DNA from: Megaleporinus macrocephalus
Taxonomy: Eukaryota > Chordata > Actinopteri > Characiformes > Anostomidae
Assembly (NCBI GenBank): GCA_021613375.1
Contig: CM038706.1
Span: 20,898,866-20,962,865 of the forward strand
Reading direction: 5' to 3'
DNA length: 64,000 nt
Of the stretch, positions 37,370-50,283 are shown piece after piece (position 1 is the first letter of the stretch; the number at the start of each line of letters is the position of its first letter). Made by a program: the position numbers and the translations under genes. A model generated the notes under the pieces. That model was not told the origin of the DNA. It saw nothing but the letters and a program-made list of their open reading frames with translations, and did no database searches.

Positions 37370-37960
37370 CATCTCTGCCAGACAGGATCGAGCTCCACTC
37401 TTGCTTCAGATCTGAAAATACCGCAGGTGTTTCTGTCCATCCGTTCACTGTGAGAGGACAACTCTGTGTGGGTGTAAAAGGATGTGTAGCTACAAAAAGG
37501 ATGTGTAGCTCCTACTAAGAAAAGAAAACAATAAATAAGCTGCTGGTGTTGACTGACCACCTCAGAGTCATTGCTGAATGTGTTTCAGATCACTCAAATC
37601 ATGTGAAGCAGAAAATGCAACCAACTTCTAAGACTTAACTTTTGGCGTGTGGAAAAAAACATCCCTGCAGGTTCTTAAAAAACAAAAAGCAATTGAACCC
37701 AAAAAGATGAAAGTTGTCATAAAGGCAAATAATTCAAAAGTCCTAGACTGTATATTTTCGCTGTCCAATAAAATAAAAACAAGTATCTCCAAAATTGCAA
37801 CTTTACAGGAGAGACCAAAAGCATTTTAATGTAAGTCAATGGAACCAGAAGTATTATTATTTTGGAGCACTTCTATTCACACAATGTAAACGATCATTGG
37901 TATGTTCGAATGATGTAGAAAACTCAAAATCGTGATGATATGTAACATCAGTGAAAGACA
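37370..37960. repeat. Interspersed repeat, family copy B, with shared module
   Basis: Bases 37392-37690 are colinear with 26282-26560 (TCTTGCTTCAGATCTGAAAA and later words). Bases 37770-37900 match the spacer of the inverted repeat at 31.8-31.9 kb. If both modules belong to one element, it is a roughly 590-bp non-autonomous family with three incomplete copies in this window. A tandem duplication AAAAGGATGTGTAGCT lies at 37477-37512. Confidence 0.6.
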
Positions 37961-38016
37961 ATTTGGAACTATCCCTTCCAGGTATGGATGATATTCACCT
38001 TTAAACTAGGCTAAAG

Positions 38017-38157
38017 TTAGCTTCCTATTCGCCAACTTCTTGACTGTGTTCTGTTCCACCTTAAATGCTACAGCTTGTACAATGCCAGCATGCAACTGCA
38101 GCACCATTTAAGGTGGAAAGGAAACTTTACAAAACTAGCTAGCAAGTAGGAAGCTAA
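38017..38157. mobile_element. Small hairpin MITE
   Basis: Outer arms TTAGCTTCCTATTC (38017-38030) and AAGTAGGAAGCTAA (38144-38157) are inverted with two mismatches. Inner arms TTCCACCTTAAATG (38054-38067) and CATTTAAGGTGGAA (38105-38118) are exactly inverted. The TTCCACCTTAAATGGTGCTG motif is one I associate with short palindromic repeats in otophysan fish. Confidence 0.6.
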
Positions 38158-40730
38158 TTTTAGCACCAACATATTTAACAGGATACTGGAGAACTTTAAA
38201 ACTTTAAAATGAAAACTGCTGGTTTCATTTCACTCTGGACAATTTCTCAAACCTGGCACAATATCAAATATCGTTTCACACTAAAGACAGGAGCAGGCCC
38301 AGCTTTAACAACATCACAAACCAAATAGTAGTAGCTATGCTGGGTGCCTTTATCTACTTGGTTGGTTTAAATCACGTCATCTTAAACTGTAAGTTTCACA
38401 GTGAGTTACAACTTCAGTTTACTTTGTGTTGATGTTAAGACTGAAAGCAAGTAGCTAGTATAGGCAGCGTTAGCTACTAACAAGCTTCATAAAACTAGCA
38501 TAACTAGCTAAACAGTACGAGGGCTGAGTTTATTTACACAGAGGTTCACTTCATTTTCTTGTATGTGTCTATTTCCACATGTTTCTTCTGTGTGATCATC
38601 ACAGTGTCGAACTCTAACCCAGCACATTAAAGCAGAGCTTACTGAATCTTTTATTAGGTCACCAACAATGGGAAAACAACTGTTTCATTTTAGGACCAAA
38701 TCATATGGCATCATCATATGGGCATGTAAAACCACACCAAACTACATTCTTCACTCTGAACTACCTTCTCTCATACCTTCTATGTAGAACAATTTAAAAA
38801 CACTGAATACACGCATTTCATTTAACCTTTAAATAACTGAAATAGTGCTCTGTGACTTTTACCCAGTACTTTGTATAAATCAGAACCACAACAAACTTTA
38901 AAAAGAGAAAATAAAAGTGAACAAAATCCTACATGCTCAAACACATCCACTATGATGTGTCAGATTTTATAAGCAGATTTTGTGTTTTGTGTGTTTGTTG
39001 GCTCATCTTTGTGTCAGCTACACTAAATCTTATCAGCAGCACATACTACACACTGTCAGAATAACACACACACACACACATACACACACACACGCGCGCG
39101 CACGCACGCACGCACACACACGCACACGCACACTTAAAGAGGGTTGTTTGTCTAAAAAGCTGAATATGCCTTTGGCATGTCTTCCTGTGAAACAACCAAC
39201 ATCAACAGAAGAGAGATAAGGGTGTGATTGCCCCATAACCAGTTTTATATTTTCAGAGAGCGACGCACCTGAACACAGATTTCACAGAGGTAGAAGGACG
39301 GAACAGGGCACCTGATTAAAGCGCACATAAAGTATTTCACCTGTGAGACTCGAATTCAGCAGGTTTTTTTTTTCCTGTGAAAACTTAACTAGCCTTTTCT
39401 AACTGACCAGCCCAACGTGACCAGTTGATCTGAACTTTACCATCACATCTCATCACATGGCCACAATATCTGGAACCGAAAGTCAACTTTAAGCCTCACT
39501 GTCTGGTGTCTACAAATCTAGTTCAAACCGCACGCTCTGCTTGCTTTCCTGTTCTGGAGGCTCATACGTTCAGTTCCCATTTGGGTGCTCCGCAAGGCCT
39601 GACTACGCCTGTTACAAGGGACGAGAATCCCTTTTTAAGATTCTACACCGCATGGTAAACAAGAAAATCATGAAATTACTTGTTGTCCCTTCTATAATCT
39701 GTAACGTTCATCTCATCAAATTGCCTGGCTGATTGCACAGCGTGCATGATTAAATAAAATCAATGTAGAATTAATGATTCAAAGTGAATTGTTACTGATG
39801 GAGGCATTCAACAAAAATAAGACGCAGTGTCAAAACGCACTGCATCAAACGGCTGCGTCAAATTAATCATCGGCTGTGTCAATAAGCAATCTAACGTAAA
39901 CCTAAACAGGGAGAAATCAGAGAACGGTGAGCAGAAAGGAAGAGACATGCTTCCCTAGTGACTAATGGACTATGCAATTAGAAAATCCATCTTCATCAGA
40001 CATTTCCTCTTAGCGAGCCGTGAGCCAATCGCATATGAGCGGCGGCTCATGAGCCTTCACCTGTGTGTTGCTATTTAAGAGCAGGGCAGGCCAAGCCATT
40101 TAGCAGGATAATGAACTAACACCCCCTCCCGCACCTCGCGCTCGCCTGATGCTGTTAAACGACACTTCCTTTCAATATCTCCACTCGCTGCTATTAAAAG
40201 ATCCCTTTATGGACTTTGGTCAGTCAACATGCTACAGATTACAGCTTTTAGCACCCACTGTTCTCGAGCGAAGAGAACACGAAGAACGCACAGAAATATG
40301 GAGGGACCTTATTATTATGTGAAATAGGGGGGCTAGTTTGACTGATGGTTTGTTTTTTTTTGTGTTTTTTTTTTACACCTGAAGCACAACGATCAGTAGT
40401 AACGAAGCCCTTTTATTAAACCATGCATCAGTGAAGACTGCTTACAACATTTATCAGAAACATCTATGAGAATTAGCAATCCAGCAGATTAATGAAAGAT
40501 AGATGAGACTAACTGGGATTATTAATTAAAAACGATACATGGAAATGTTTTATCCTGTTTTCATACATCTCTCCTACCATTATTAAAAACATAAATCAAA
40601 CTCATTATTAAGCGAGACAGAATTTTATGGAACATTTATCTCCGTTCAATTTTCACAGCCTTCAATGGTGGCTTCAATAGTGACCTTGCAATAGACTGAG
40701 AGGGGGAGTGGGAAAGAAAGAGTACAGTTA
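38158..40730. other. Non-coding intron with possible regulatory segments
   Basis: No exon was recognised. Holds the CA/CG microsatellite at 39064-39133. Bases 40020-40240 have a GCCAATCGCATATGAGC word, CACCTG and CTATTTAAGAG, and 40455-40700 has an enhancer-like AT-rich texture (GGATTATTAATTAAAAACG). Both are candidates only. Confidence 0.35.
39064..39133. repeat. (CA)n/(CG)n compound microsatellite
   Basis: CA run changing to CGCGCG then CACG units and back to CA. This alternating purine-pyrimidine stretch could adopt Z-DNA. The frames across it are not genes. Confidence 0.95.
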
Positions 40731-40739
40731 CAAATAAGT

Positions 40740-41350
40740 CACAAAGAAAGAAAATTAAGGGGAGAGAGAAAAAGAGAGAGAGCAGTGAGATATGTTACAA
40801 TGAAGAGAGACAGACAGACAAAGAAACGGAAGAGTACAAGACAGAAAGAAGGAGATAAAGTAAGAAATAGTGAAGGAGAGAGAGAGAGAGAGAGGGAGAG
40901 GGACTGTGGTAGGAAAGAAAAGAAGAAATAAAGACACAAAGAAAAGGAAAAGTGAGGGGAGAGAGAGCTTAGGAGAGAAATGTAGAATTGAAGAGAGACA
41001 GACAGACAAAGAAACGGAAGAGTACAAGACAGAAAGAAGGAGATAAAGTAAGAAATACAGAAGGAGAGAGAGTGAGAGGGACTGTGGTAGGAAAGAAAAG
41101 AAGAAATAAAGAAAGACACACAGAAAAGGAAAAGTGAGGGGAGAGAGAGAGCTTAGGAGAGAAATGTAGATATGAAGAGAGACAGACAGACAGAGAGGGG
41201 ACAGCAAGACAGAAGTGAGAAAAGGACAAATGGGCACAAACAGAGAGAGACAGAGAGAGGGGGGGAGACAGATAGATAGAGAGAAAGACAGAGAGAAAGA
41301 GAGATAGAGAGAAAGAGATACAGAGAGAGAACAGGACGAAAGGGGGCTGT
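40740..41350. repeat. Purine-rich tract with ~188-bp tandem repeat
   Basis: The block beginning TGAAGAGAGACAGACAGACA recurs at 40801, 40989 and, partly, 41173, giving periods of 188 and 184 bp. Copies 1 and 2 share GAAACGGAAGAGTACAAGAC and GGACTGTGGTAGGAAAGAAA. The whole 610-bp stretch is strongly purine-biased on the plus strand. The Ser/Leu-rich minus-strand frames over it are repeat translations, not genes. Confidence 0.9.
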
Positions 41351-44300
41351 AGGTAAGAGGCAGGGAGAGCGTGAGCTACTTGGCTGAGCTAAATCGGGTA
41401 AAGAAGACGTCAGATAACCCCCGGGGCATGAAATTGCACTGTAATAGTCCTTTCAGTCCATATTCAAAAATAAAATCATACATACTAATGGGAGCCAGGG
41501 GCCGATCTCCTCCAGAGAACACTCTCCATCAGGTCTGTGCAGAAGAACCAGGCACTCAGGGGGTGCACACAGAGTCCATCAGCCTTAAACACAGCCAATA
41601 TTCCAACACCTGCAGCATTCCGTTTAGTATTCCCCGTCAGGACGGGCAGGGGCAGACGCGGAAGAACGTTTTCATAGCCACAGAGATAGCACATATACGG
41701 AATTCACAACACACACTCAGATTTCCACGTGTATTCCCAGCATTCTGCAATGTAAAAGGGATTATTCATGCTACGTTTTAAATGTAACTAGCCGCTAAAA
41801 GTCCTGAAGTGCAGCAAATCCTGGAAGAAAAGTGCGCTCCTGTGAATATGATTTAGAGTTCTAGCGTGGCCTCTTTCTGGAAAGCATGCTCCGGTTCCAG
41901 GAGGCTATTTTTACAGGCCGGGCACAGGCTGGAGCTAAAAGCCTGTCTGAAACGGGTCAACGGCGTACGCACGCCGCACTGGCCGGCACTTGACTGTAGA
42001 GGTTTTGAATGAATGCCAGTCAATCAGTGGCCATCAACAACAACCGCACGAGCGAGCTCGTTGACTTCATACGCTAGACAAACGGCAATTCCGAGCATCA
42101 GCCTCCGAAAACCAGCGGGCCCACAGATTCAAATTAGTGTGTGTTCTGCAGAAAATTGGAATACACTGCGACATCCAGTGCCTGAGTGGTAACTGTAATC
42201 AACACGGGTGAAAAAGCTTTGGCGAAACAGAGAATGAGCTGAGAGAAAAAATCTTTCCTCTTCATAGCAGTGTTTATTACCATTTAATTTCCATGCCTTT
42301 TGAGTTGTGTTTATCTGGAATGCCACAGCATTGTGGAGAAGACTCATTTCCATGTAAAAGCTTTCTGCACATTATTCATACAAGGTAATTGAAAACAGTG
42401 GCGTACACGGCGCAGGGAGCGCAGGACAGCCAGGGGATCTCTGCCTTTCAATTTCCCTTTTTTTTCTTTTCCTAGAGAAGTGAAATGCCAGAGCAAAGCA
42501 AAGTGGCAATCTTTAGAGAGGCAATTGATCACGACACAGAAATTGTTCGCAATCTATTGTGAATAGATACGTCTACATCACTCCACGGCTCCAAGATACA
42601 CATGGATAAGAACATATACGTCATCAAAACCCTTTCTGATATCAGGCAACACTTGTAAATGGAGTTGTGTTTTTAGCAACACTCTTATCTTTGAGTACAC
42701 TAAAAATGTGCAGTGATGTAGACGCATCAACATGCAATTTATAAACAGTACTGCATGAAAGTGAAGCAAACATTTTACTGTGGCAGATTCAGCAGTGAAA
42801 CTACTGACATTAGAACACAAAGGATCAAAAAGTATCAAAATATCTCATAGGGGTGTAACGATTTCATTACATATAGAAAAATCTCATTAATCATCTTTTT
42901 GTGGAAGCCAGTGTTAAAGATCAGAGTAGAGATCTGCATCTCCCACATGACTCCCACAATATCTTGCAGCATGTGACTAAATCCCAATGTCATTCATGGA
43001 AGCAGGGGGTTAACCAATCATGCAACATACACATAGTGCAAATTAATAAACAGACTATATAAAATAATGACCTATGCAATAATTAGCATGTACAATCAAC
43101 ACAAGCTAAACAATCAGTACAAAAAAAAAACAATCAATCACATGAATAACACTAATTGTGTTATTGTGCTACAGAAGCAGTGAAGACTAAACAGTCAATA
43201 GGCCTCATCTGTAGAAAGAATGGGAAATACACCACAATTAAGCATATGGCGGTCATTTCCAGTTGTGATTACTTCAGGAGGAAATATGTTTTGTACATAG
43301 ACTGTTAAATATTGGCTGTGGGCAGGAGTGGGATGAATGGTGCAGATTTCTGGCAGACGAATGGCTAGTTCTAGCGGGAGTGGGCTTTAAAAAATCAGTC
43401 ATGTGCAGGGCTCAAGATCAGAGCTGACTGTCAAAGCACAGTGGGCAGGGATTTTAGAGATTGTGGGGGTTTTTGTGTGTTTAGGTTGTTAGATGGAAGC
43501 ATGCACATTCTTAATCTGAGCCAATCCAATCTGAGGAGTACACAATTTAGTAGGACTGGACCCGATAATTGACAATTCTGATATTTGTTCATTGTATTCA
43601 AGTATCCAGTTTTTAATTTTTAGATTCGGATATACTGTTTTCAGTTTCTCTGGCTATACATATATACAGGCTTATCAAAATAGTACATTTTGTCAGCATA
43701 TACTTATGATATAGTTATACTTTTTCACTGAAATTGTGAAAAAGTGGAGATATATACACATCATCCCAGCTCAGTCTATTACCCACTAGCCTGCTACTAA
43801 GTGAGAAAAGCCACACACTATGAGCTCTGCAGTGCTTGGTAAGATAAGCAGCGAGTCTGGAGATTCAGAGTTTACAGCGGACAAGGCTGCAGACGATTCA
43901 GTATGGGGCGTTGGACATGAATGTTTTGAACGCCTTCCAGGGCGAAGCTTCAAAATATTCACTCGACTGCTGGCGAAGCTCTGGAGGCTAAAAAATGTCA
44001 GCTGTCAGAAAAAATACATATCACACCATATCCTGCACTGTGAAAACTTGTTGCCATGTTGTCATGTCACTCTAGCCCCTACATATAAACTGTGCAAATT
44101 AACATATTAACAATAACAAATGAACACATATCAACAAATTCAACTCTTTAGCAGTGTTGAAAAACTTATTCAAGATGCAACAATGCCCAAAATTAGATTT
44201 GATGCAGTATCTTAATTAGGAGAATACAGCTAAAAGTTTGGTTTCTGGCATCTCCCAACATTCCAGTCAGAACTGCACATATAGGCAAGAATCCAAAAAC

Positions 44301-46530
44301 CCAAACAAATGGAGCCATATTTTGCCCCCAGCTTTGTTTTGTCCACATGGTCTAAACATTCGTCTGGTGTTCTGGTATAAAAGCAAAACTCCCTCTGCCA
44401 AGCCAGACGGCGATGTCTATTAGAGAAATCAATCGCGTACTTTAAAACCCCTTTTACTCTTAAGGGAGCTGATGGATGTCTGGAATATCATCGCATTTTA
44501 AAGCGAAATCAATGAGGGGGTTTTGCCAGCCCTGCTTACATGTTTACGCTTGGCAGCCTATCAGTGTAATTAAGGGAGATTAAATGCCATTACGCGTCCT
44601 AATTCAGTGAGTTGCACATAAACAAAGTTTAAAGCACCGCACTATCTCCGTTCCCAGGGTGAAGTGTACATTCCCTGGAGTTATTGGGGGGCGGGGGTGA
44701 GGGTGTGAAGTCTGGCAGGAGAAGAACGTTTTAGTGGCCTGGTGATGGCCCAGAGCTTTGGCAGGATGAGCACAAATTACAGTCAACGAACTTGCGCTGT
44801 GCGGTCAAGGCTTCAGCTAAGCAAGCCCAGTCTGATAGAGCTAGATGGGGCTAGTCGCAGGCTTCGCACTGGAATTCCCCCACGGCCTTAACACAGAGAT
44901 TCCCATAAACGCAAAGACATTAAAGTGTACTTCTAACAGAAAAAGGGAGGAGACTGATAAAAGCTGCTCATACAAGTTGCACTAATAGAACTTACTGGAA
45001 CTTACAGGATCCTACAGAAAACCCAGTGAACACCTCTACATGCCTCAAGCTGTTTTATTATTTCTCACTAGCATACAACTTCCATCACGAGTGATTCTGA
45101 ATTGATTTCAAACTTTCAATTCATATCACATTTGTATTTGTAAATAAAAAAAGATGCTGCTATATGTTTACTATGCTGGCAATCATCTGGCAAGAAAAAA
45201 CTAATGGAAAAAGTCAGAAGTGTGGGCTTGGCCCTGTCAGTATAGAATGTAAACCTGAGCATGTGAACGTAATTTATTACATCAATTATTATGACATAAT
45301 TTAACTACACGATTATGTTTTATTAGTTTAAAACAAATTAGTGTTATGTCACAACAACAAAGTTTTGGGTGCTGCACTGCTACAACAGGAGTTATTTAAG
45401 GTGTTGGAGAAAACAGAACTTCCAGTGGTCCTATGAGTATATATTAAATACTGGGATAGTTTGCACCTGTACATATTCTGTGCATATACTGTTTTACATA
45501 CTAGCTAGCTATAAAGTCATTGTTGCTGATATTGTAAACCTGACCTGAGTGCAACTTCATCCTATTTTAAATATACTTTAAGCAGCTCTACCAGCTTTTC
45601 CAAGAATGAAAACAGAAACTTAAACCTGAACCAGTATGTTGTACATGTTTCCTCTGTCTCTGATCCTTTCTACTTTCTGGCTATAGTGGGGGATGGCAGT
45701 GTTTATGTTGTTGTTTCAAACTTTACAGAAAATAAAGAGAACTTGGGTGGGGGAGTGGTAGATAAAGCAGAAAGCACAAATTAGTTTGGCCAAGAGATTT
45801 TTCATTCATTCATTCTCTCTCTCTCTCTCAGCATTAACAGAAAAGATGTAGTACCTTTGCACTTCTTTAAGGCACTTGGAGCCTATTACCCCTCCAAAAC
45901 ATTTGACATTACAGCCTCAAATACTCCAATATTTTATCATTACTGACCATCTTGGTTCAGTCTGTTCTGTTTATTACCCTGTATTTGAAGCAAGCTGCTT
46001 CTACTGCTGACTGGATGAGTTTTCCTCCTTCAAATACAGCAAATAAGTTTTACAAACCTTCTCATTTGAATCAATGCTGATAACTCAAATTCTAAGGGTT
46101 AAATAAAAAGAGACATAATGCTCTCAAAAAAGGTAGCAAATAGTACTAAAGGTTTTCTTTTTAAAGGATTTCCTAACAGTAAGGAAATTACAGTATATCA
46201 TTCTTCATACACATCATTTTCATACTTTCTTGTATTGACCATCTGCAAGCACTGCTGAGGTGCTCTAATCCTTCACTGTTAGGTTTCACAAAAGCGTCAA
46301 ATTCTTGACATGCAAAATGGAAAAACATCCAATTAAAAATGATTTTCCGCTGTGTTATCTGAGGAGATACTGCCACGTGAGCTCTCCCATTTGTTAAGCC
46401 TTCAGGTGCACAGCTCAATACTTACATAATAAGAAACTGACAGAGGAATAAACCAATCATATTTACAATGGGTGGGATACAGAGGAATCTGACCTCCACA
46501 TTTAGCCTATCCGTTTAATGAAACAACAAC
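41351..46530. other. Non-coding intron
   Basis: No exon was recognised. Bases 42200-42400 and 44425-44620 look like possible conserved non-coding DNA (for example GTGTAATTAAGGGAG and CCATTACGCGTCCTAATTC). At 42849 AGGGGTGTAACGATTTCATT resembles a hAT-type left end without a partner, and at 43551-43778 TAGGACTGGACCCGATA and ATCATCCCAGCTCA may be the two ends of a short decayed element. Confidence 0.35.
44425..44620. other. Candidate conserved non-coding element
   Basis: Non-repetitive, balanced composition with homeodomain-like cores (GTGTAATTAAGG, CCTAATTCAG) and a CATTACGCG word; no open frame. Judgement is by texture only. Confidence 0.22.
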
Positions 46531-46532
46531 AT

Positions 46533-46552
46533 ACACACACACACACACACAC
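46533..46552. repeat. (AC)10 microsatellite
   Basis: Uninterrupted AC run directly beside the 3' end of a SINE-like repeat. Confidence 0.95.
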
Positions 46553-46750
46553 GCTAGTGAATACACACTAGGGGCAAGTGAGCACACAGGCCAGGAGCGC
46601 CAGGCAGTCCTTGCCACGGTGCCCTCTGAGCAGTTGGGGGTGAGGTGCTTTGCTCAAGGGCACCTCAGCCATGTCCTGTAGGTTCAGAGGACTAAACAGG
46701 CGACGCTCAAGTCACAAGGCTGGTTTCCTAACTCTTTCTCCCGACTGCAA
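46553..46750 (-). mobile_element. tRNA-derived SINE-like repeat (second family)
   Basis: Plus-strand order is ACGCTAGTGAATACACACTA, then GAGCAGTTGGGGGTGAGGTG and CTTTGCTCAAGGGCACCTCA, then GTCACAAGGCTGGTTTCCTA with ACTCTTTC and GACTGC. The right end is the reverse complement of a tRNA-like head (GTTAGgAAACCAGCcTTGTGAC type). The GCAGTTGGGGGT...CTCAAGGGCAC core is a very common fish repeat. The adjoining AC microsatellite is the usual 3' companion. Confidence 0.72.
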
Positions 46751-49452
46751 GAGTGACGGAGTGCAGTTCTAGATGGTCAGTGTCGAGTACAGTAGGGTGA
46801 TTTTCCTGCGCTTAGCACACCTTTCTACACCTGACAATTAGCTGCTAACTGTCATTCAGGAGTGTTTGAGTAGGAAAACTATTAAACTGTGCTGAACTTG
46901 AACCCTCCAGGAGTTGGCCACTTCTGCACTCTTAGATACGTCAGTGATAGCAGTAGCCTGAATAATGCAAATGCATTGGAGCGGCTCTGAAAGTGTCACT
47001 GTAAAACCCCTACAAGGTAAATATTATATTAGTTTTATTGCAAGCTTCAAATAAAGCTTCTTTTAGAAGGTCCAAATGCCTGTGTTTAATCTAGAACAGC
47101 TATTAGCTTTGCTCAAATATTCCAATAAAAGTGCTAACAGAAATTAGCATCATCACTGAGGTGTTTATTTTTCTACATCTTAGACCAGGTTTGGACATTT
47201 GTGGTCTGAACTGAAGGCCTACCTCTGATAACCAAGGTTAGTCAGTGCAGAACGTGCAGAATCCTTATAAAGTTCTCCAAATAATAAAAGGTTTCTCCTA
47301 CAACCATACATACAAACCAAGAACCATTCAGGAGCCTTTATTTTTAGTAGTCTGTTTAACACCACAGTGAAACACAAGCAGAGGTGTTTTGAACGCAGTG
47401 GTGCCCCTGCAGTGGAATTAAACCTTCATTAGAATCTACAGGACAATATTTGATGGTGATAAATTTTATTATTGCAATGAACCACATGGGTTTCTTAGCA
47501 CAATGTGGTTATTGTTAGTACTTAAAGAATTCTGACTGGCTGCATGTTTCATTCAATACTGTTTAACTGCATTCCAATGAAGTCAAAGTACTGGATGGTA
47601 ATTATGAAACTTAATTAAAAATAAAACAAACTGAGAAACCGTCTTTAAGAACAATGATGTGCTACTTTTTCCTATTGCCACCCCAACTCATGCATCAGGC
47701 ATGCATGAAAGCTTGCTCCGGCCTGGCCTGTGTCAGCACTGGCTGCCACTCAGCAGACGGTGTCCACCCAGTGAACCTACACATAAGGACAGTTTCACCG
47801 ACCTTCACAGGGGACAAAGAGAAGGACAGCCAGCGAGCGCTGGAGCACTGAGTGAAGGGTCAGATGCTCTGCTGTGGTGCACAGTGCAACACACAGTCTA
47901 TCACAGCAGTGAGGCTACAGAAGCATCTTAAATCACCATCTGAAATGATAAACACAGCTTCTTTTCTTTTTTTCTATTCCAGTTGCACGGACGGCTCAGA
48001 ATGCACAGTAAGTGATGCACATACGCAAGTTATCATGCACAGCCTCTAGCGGAAAACATTTCACTACAAGCTTACCTTTCCACTTCGCACACAATTAAAC
48101 TGAGAGCCAAAAAGCACAGTGGATTCCATTTCACTCCCTTTTTGGAAGCTGAAACGAGCAGGATTACAGCCAAAAATAAAGTGTTCAAACATTGCTCCTT
48201 TAAGCCACGATTATACAAACACAGCCTAAATAACTCTCGCATTCAGGTCTCAAAAGCAGCAAGTCTATTGTGTGGGGAGTACCATTTCTACCACAGGGCC
48301 CTCCTCCAGTCCTACATGCAAGAGAGTGAGCAGGCTCCTTCATCTGTGTTACCCTAGGACAGAAATGCAATCGCTAGCATTAGAAGAAGGCTGCTGTTGC
48401 TAGTTGTTCAGATAAAAAAAAAACAAAAAAAAACTAGGCCGTTTATCTAGCCTGGGTCTACTGGGAGGGAAAACAGCTCACTCAACATCATAATTAATAA
48501 TCCCTCAGCCCAAGTATAAGAACTGGATTGAGAGAAAGAGAATGAGAGCGATGATGACAAATGAACAGAACGCTATCTGTACAGTTACTCTGCTAATATG
48601 ACTCAGGCTGAAGCTAGCAGAGCAAAGAGGCCCAGCCGATGAAGAGTGGAGGAATGTGCACCAGTGTTGGCCCGCAGGCTGTGTTCGAGGACGCAGACGG
48701 AGCCTCTAATTGAGAGCGGTTGTGAGGGCCACTGGGGAAAACAGAACGTGAGAAAGTGTTTTGATTACATGCGACATTACCCAGCATTCGCGTTCCAGGA
48801 TCAACGCAATGGCGCAGAGGTGAAAACAGCACTAGAAGACCAGCACAACACTAAGCTGTGCTAGAGAAACCAAGCTACCATGTATATCTGCACTGCACAG
48901 GACTGAACAGCTCATTGCTTGAGACGTCAGATCATCAAATTGTCATTACCTCAGGAAAAAAAAAAAAGAAAAAAAGATCTGCCATTTGCTGTAAAGACAT
49001 GGGCAACATCTCTTGGCTGCTACATGATGCTCTACAGAGCTGTATAAATGCAAATATACTTACAAATGTCGGTCTGGTGAATATCTGAGGCTGTTCCAAA
49101 AAAATAATAATAATAAATCTTGTTTACTGCTTAAGTCCAGTCATGTGCTGTACTTTCTGAGAGGTGCTGTCATTGATGCTCTCTCTTTAGCTACATAGCG
49201 CAGCGCTGCTAAAGCAGATGCTGGGATACACAAACAAGACCTGCGGACACCAGCTAGTGCTGCCACCACCATCTGGTTTCTGTTGGAGTTCCCTGTAGCT
49301 GCTGGCCAAAAGAATCCCACCCTATGCCCGATTAGCAGAAATAAGCCTACAGCCAACTAAAGCATAGCTTATTAGCTTTTATTCTCTGTTATCATGAAAG
49401 TAAAATCTGTGAATGAACATGGGGGTGTCTCGGATAGCGGGTTTATCATTAG

Positions 49453-49493
<41 letters not shown>

Positions 49494-50280
49494 GGGGGTA
49501 AATGATACCAGACCTACTTCATTACTTTACAGCTGTACGAGGAAAATAATCTGAATTCAGTGATGAAGGCCAAGCTTAATTATATGCAATCAATACAAAT
49601 AAAGTCATGTGGAAGATGTGCTGAAAAAAATGAAAGAGGCCAGGCAACTTCTGGAAAAAACAAAAAGCATACTCTCGAATGTACTGTAAATCCAAAGGCT
49701 AATCATAAGCTACTTCAGGTAGTTCAATCTTCTGCATGAACTGATCCAATTGAATGTGGCTTAATTCCTCTCTTTTCTTTCATTTCCACATCGCCAACCT
49801 CAGTTTAAATGTTATAAACAGAATTCACTTCCTAAAAAAAGGCTGCTTTCGCCTGCTGAGAAACAGCAGCCGTAAAAAAAAACACAATACTCCTAATACA
49901 GGACCCCTGCAACATTATCTACATTAACTATAAGACGGTGCTCAAACAACTGCCTCGGTAGGCTGGCAGTTCTTCGGTCATGCACCTTGTCATTGAAAGC
50001 ATTCTGCTCAGCTTAATTGGATTTCTGTGTATGCCGTTTCTAACAGCGAATGCACCAGCAAATAGATAGATACAAATATACACCACAATACAGAATAAAC
50101 CAGAGAAACACTGAGAGACTCACATCTCATAAGTGAAATCACAATGTCTATAAACATCATTCTATGGCATCTAAGTATCTGAAAGAAGATTTCATTTGTC
50201 TGCCTGTATGTTTGTATACATGTCAGTATGTACGTATACATACATGCCAGCATGCTGCTATTAGCACTGCAGAATCAGTT
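46751..50280. other. Non-coding intron
   Basis: No supported exon. Holds A-rich runs at 48413-48435 and 48956-48976 and the ATT microsatellite at 49454-49493. Frames near 47654-47930 and 48614-48864 lack domains. Confidence 0.4.
49454..49493. repeat. (TAT)13 microsatellite
   Basis: Uninterrupted ATT trinucleotide run. Confidence 0.96.
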
Positions 50281-50283
50281 CCT

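Noticed and set aside
40739..41237. Overlapping 86-160-codon minus-strand Ser/Leu-rich frames
   Set aside because: Low-complexity translation of a purine-rich tandem repeat; all three frames are open for the same reason.
43551..43778. Possible short hAT-like element (TAGGACTGGACCCGATA to ATCATCCCAGCTCA)
   Set aside because: Ends are only roughly inverted and the flanking octamers do not match, so boundaries cannot be supported.
47983..48007. 25-base plus-strand segment between TTTTTTTCTATTCCAG and GTAAGTGATG
   Set aside because: Good acceptor and donor by eye, but on the opposite strand to the march exon, too short to judge, and no peptide match; likely chance.
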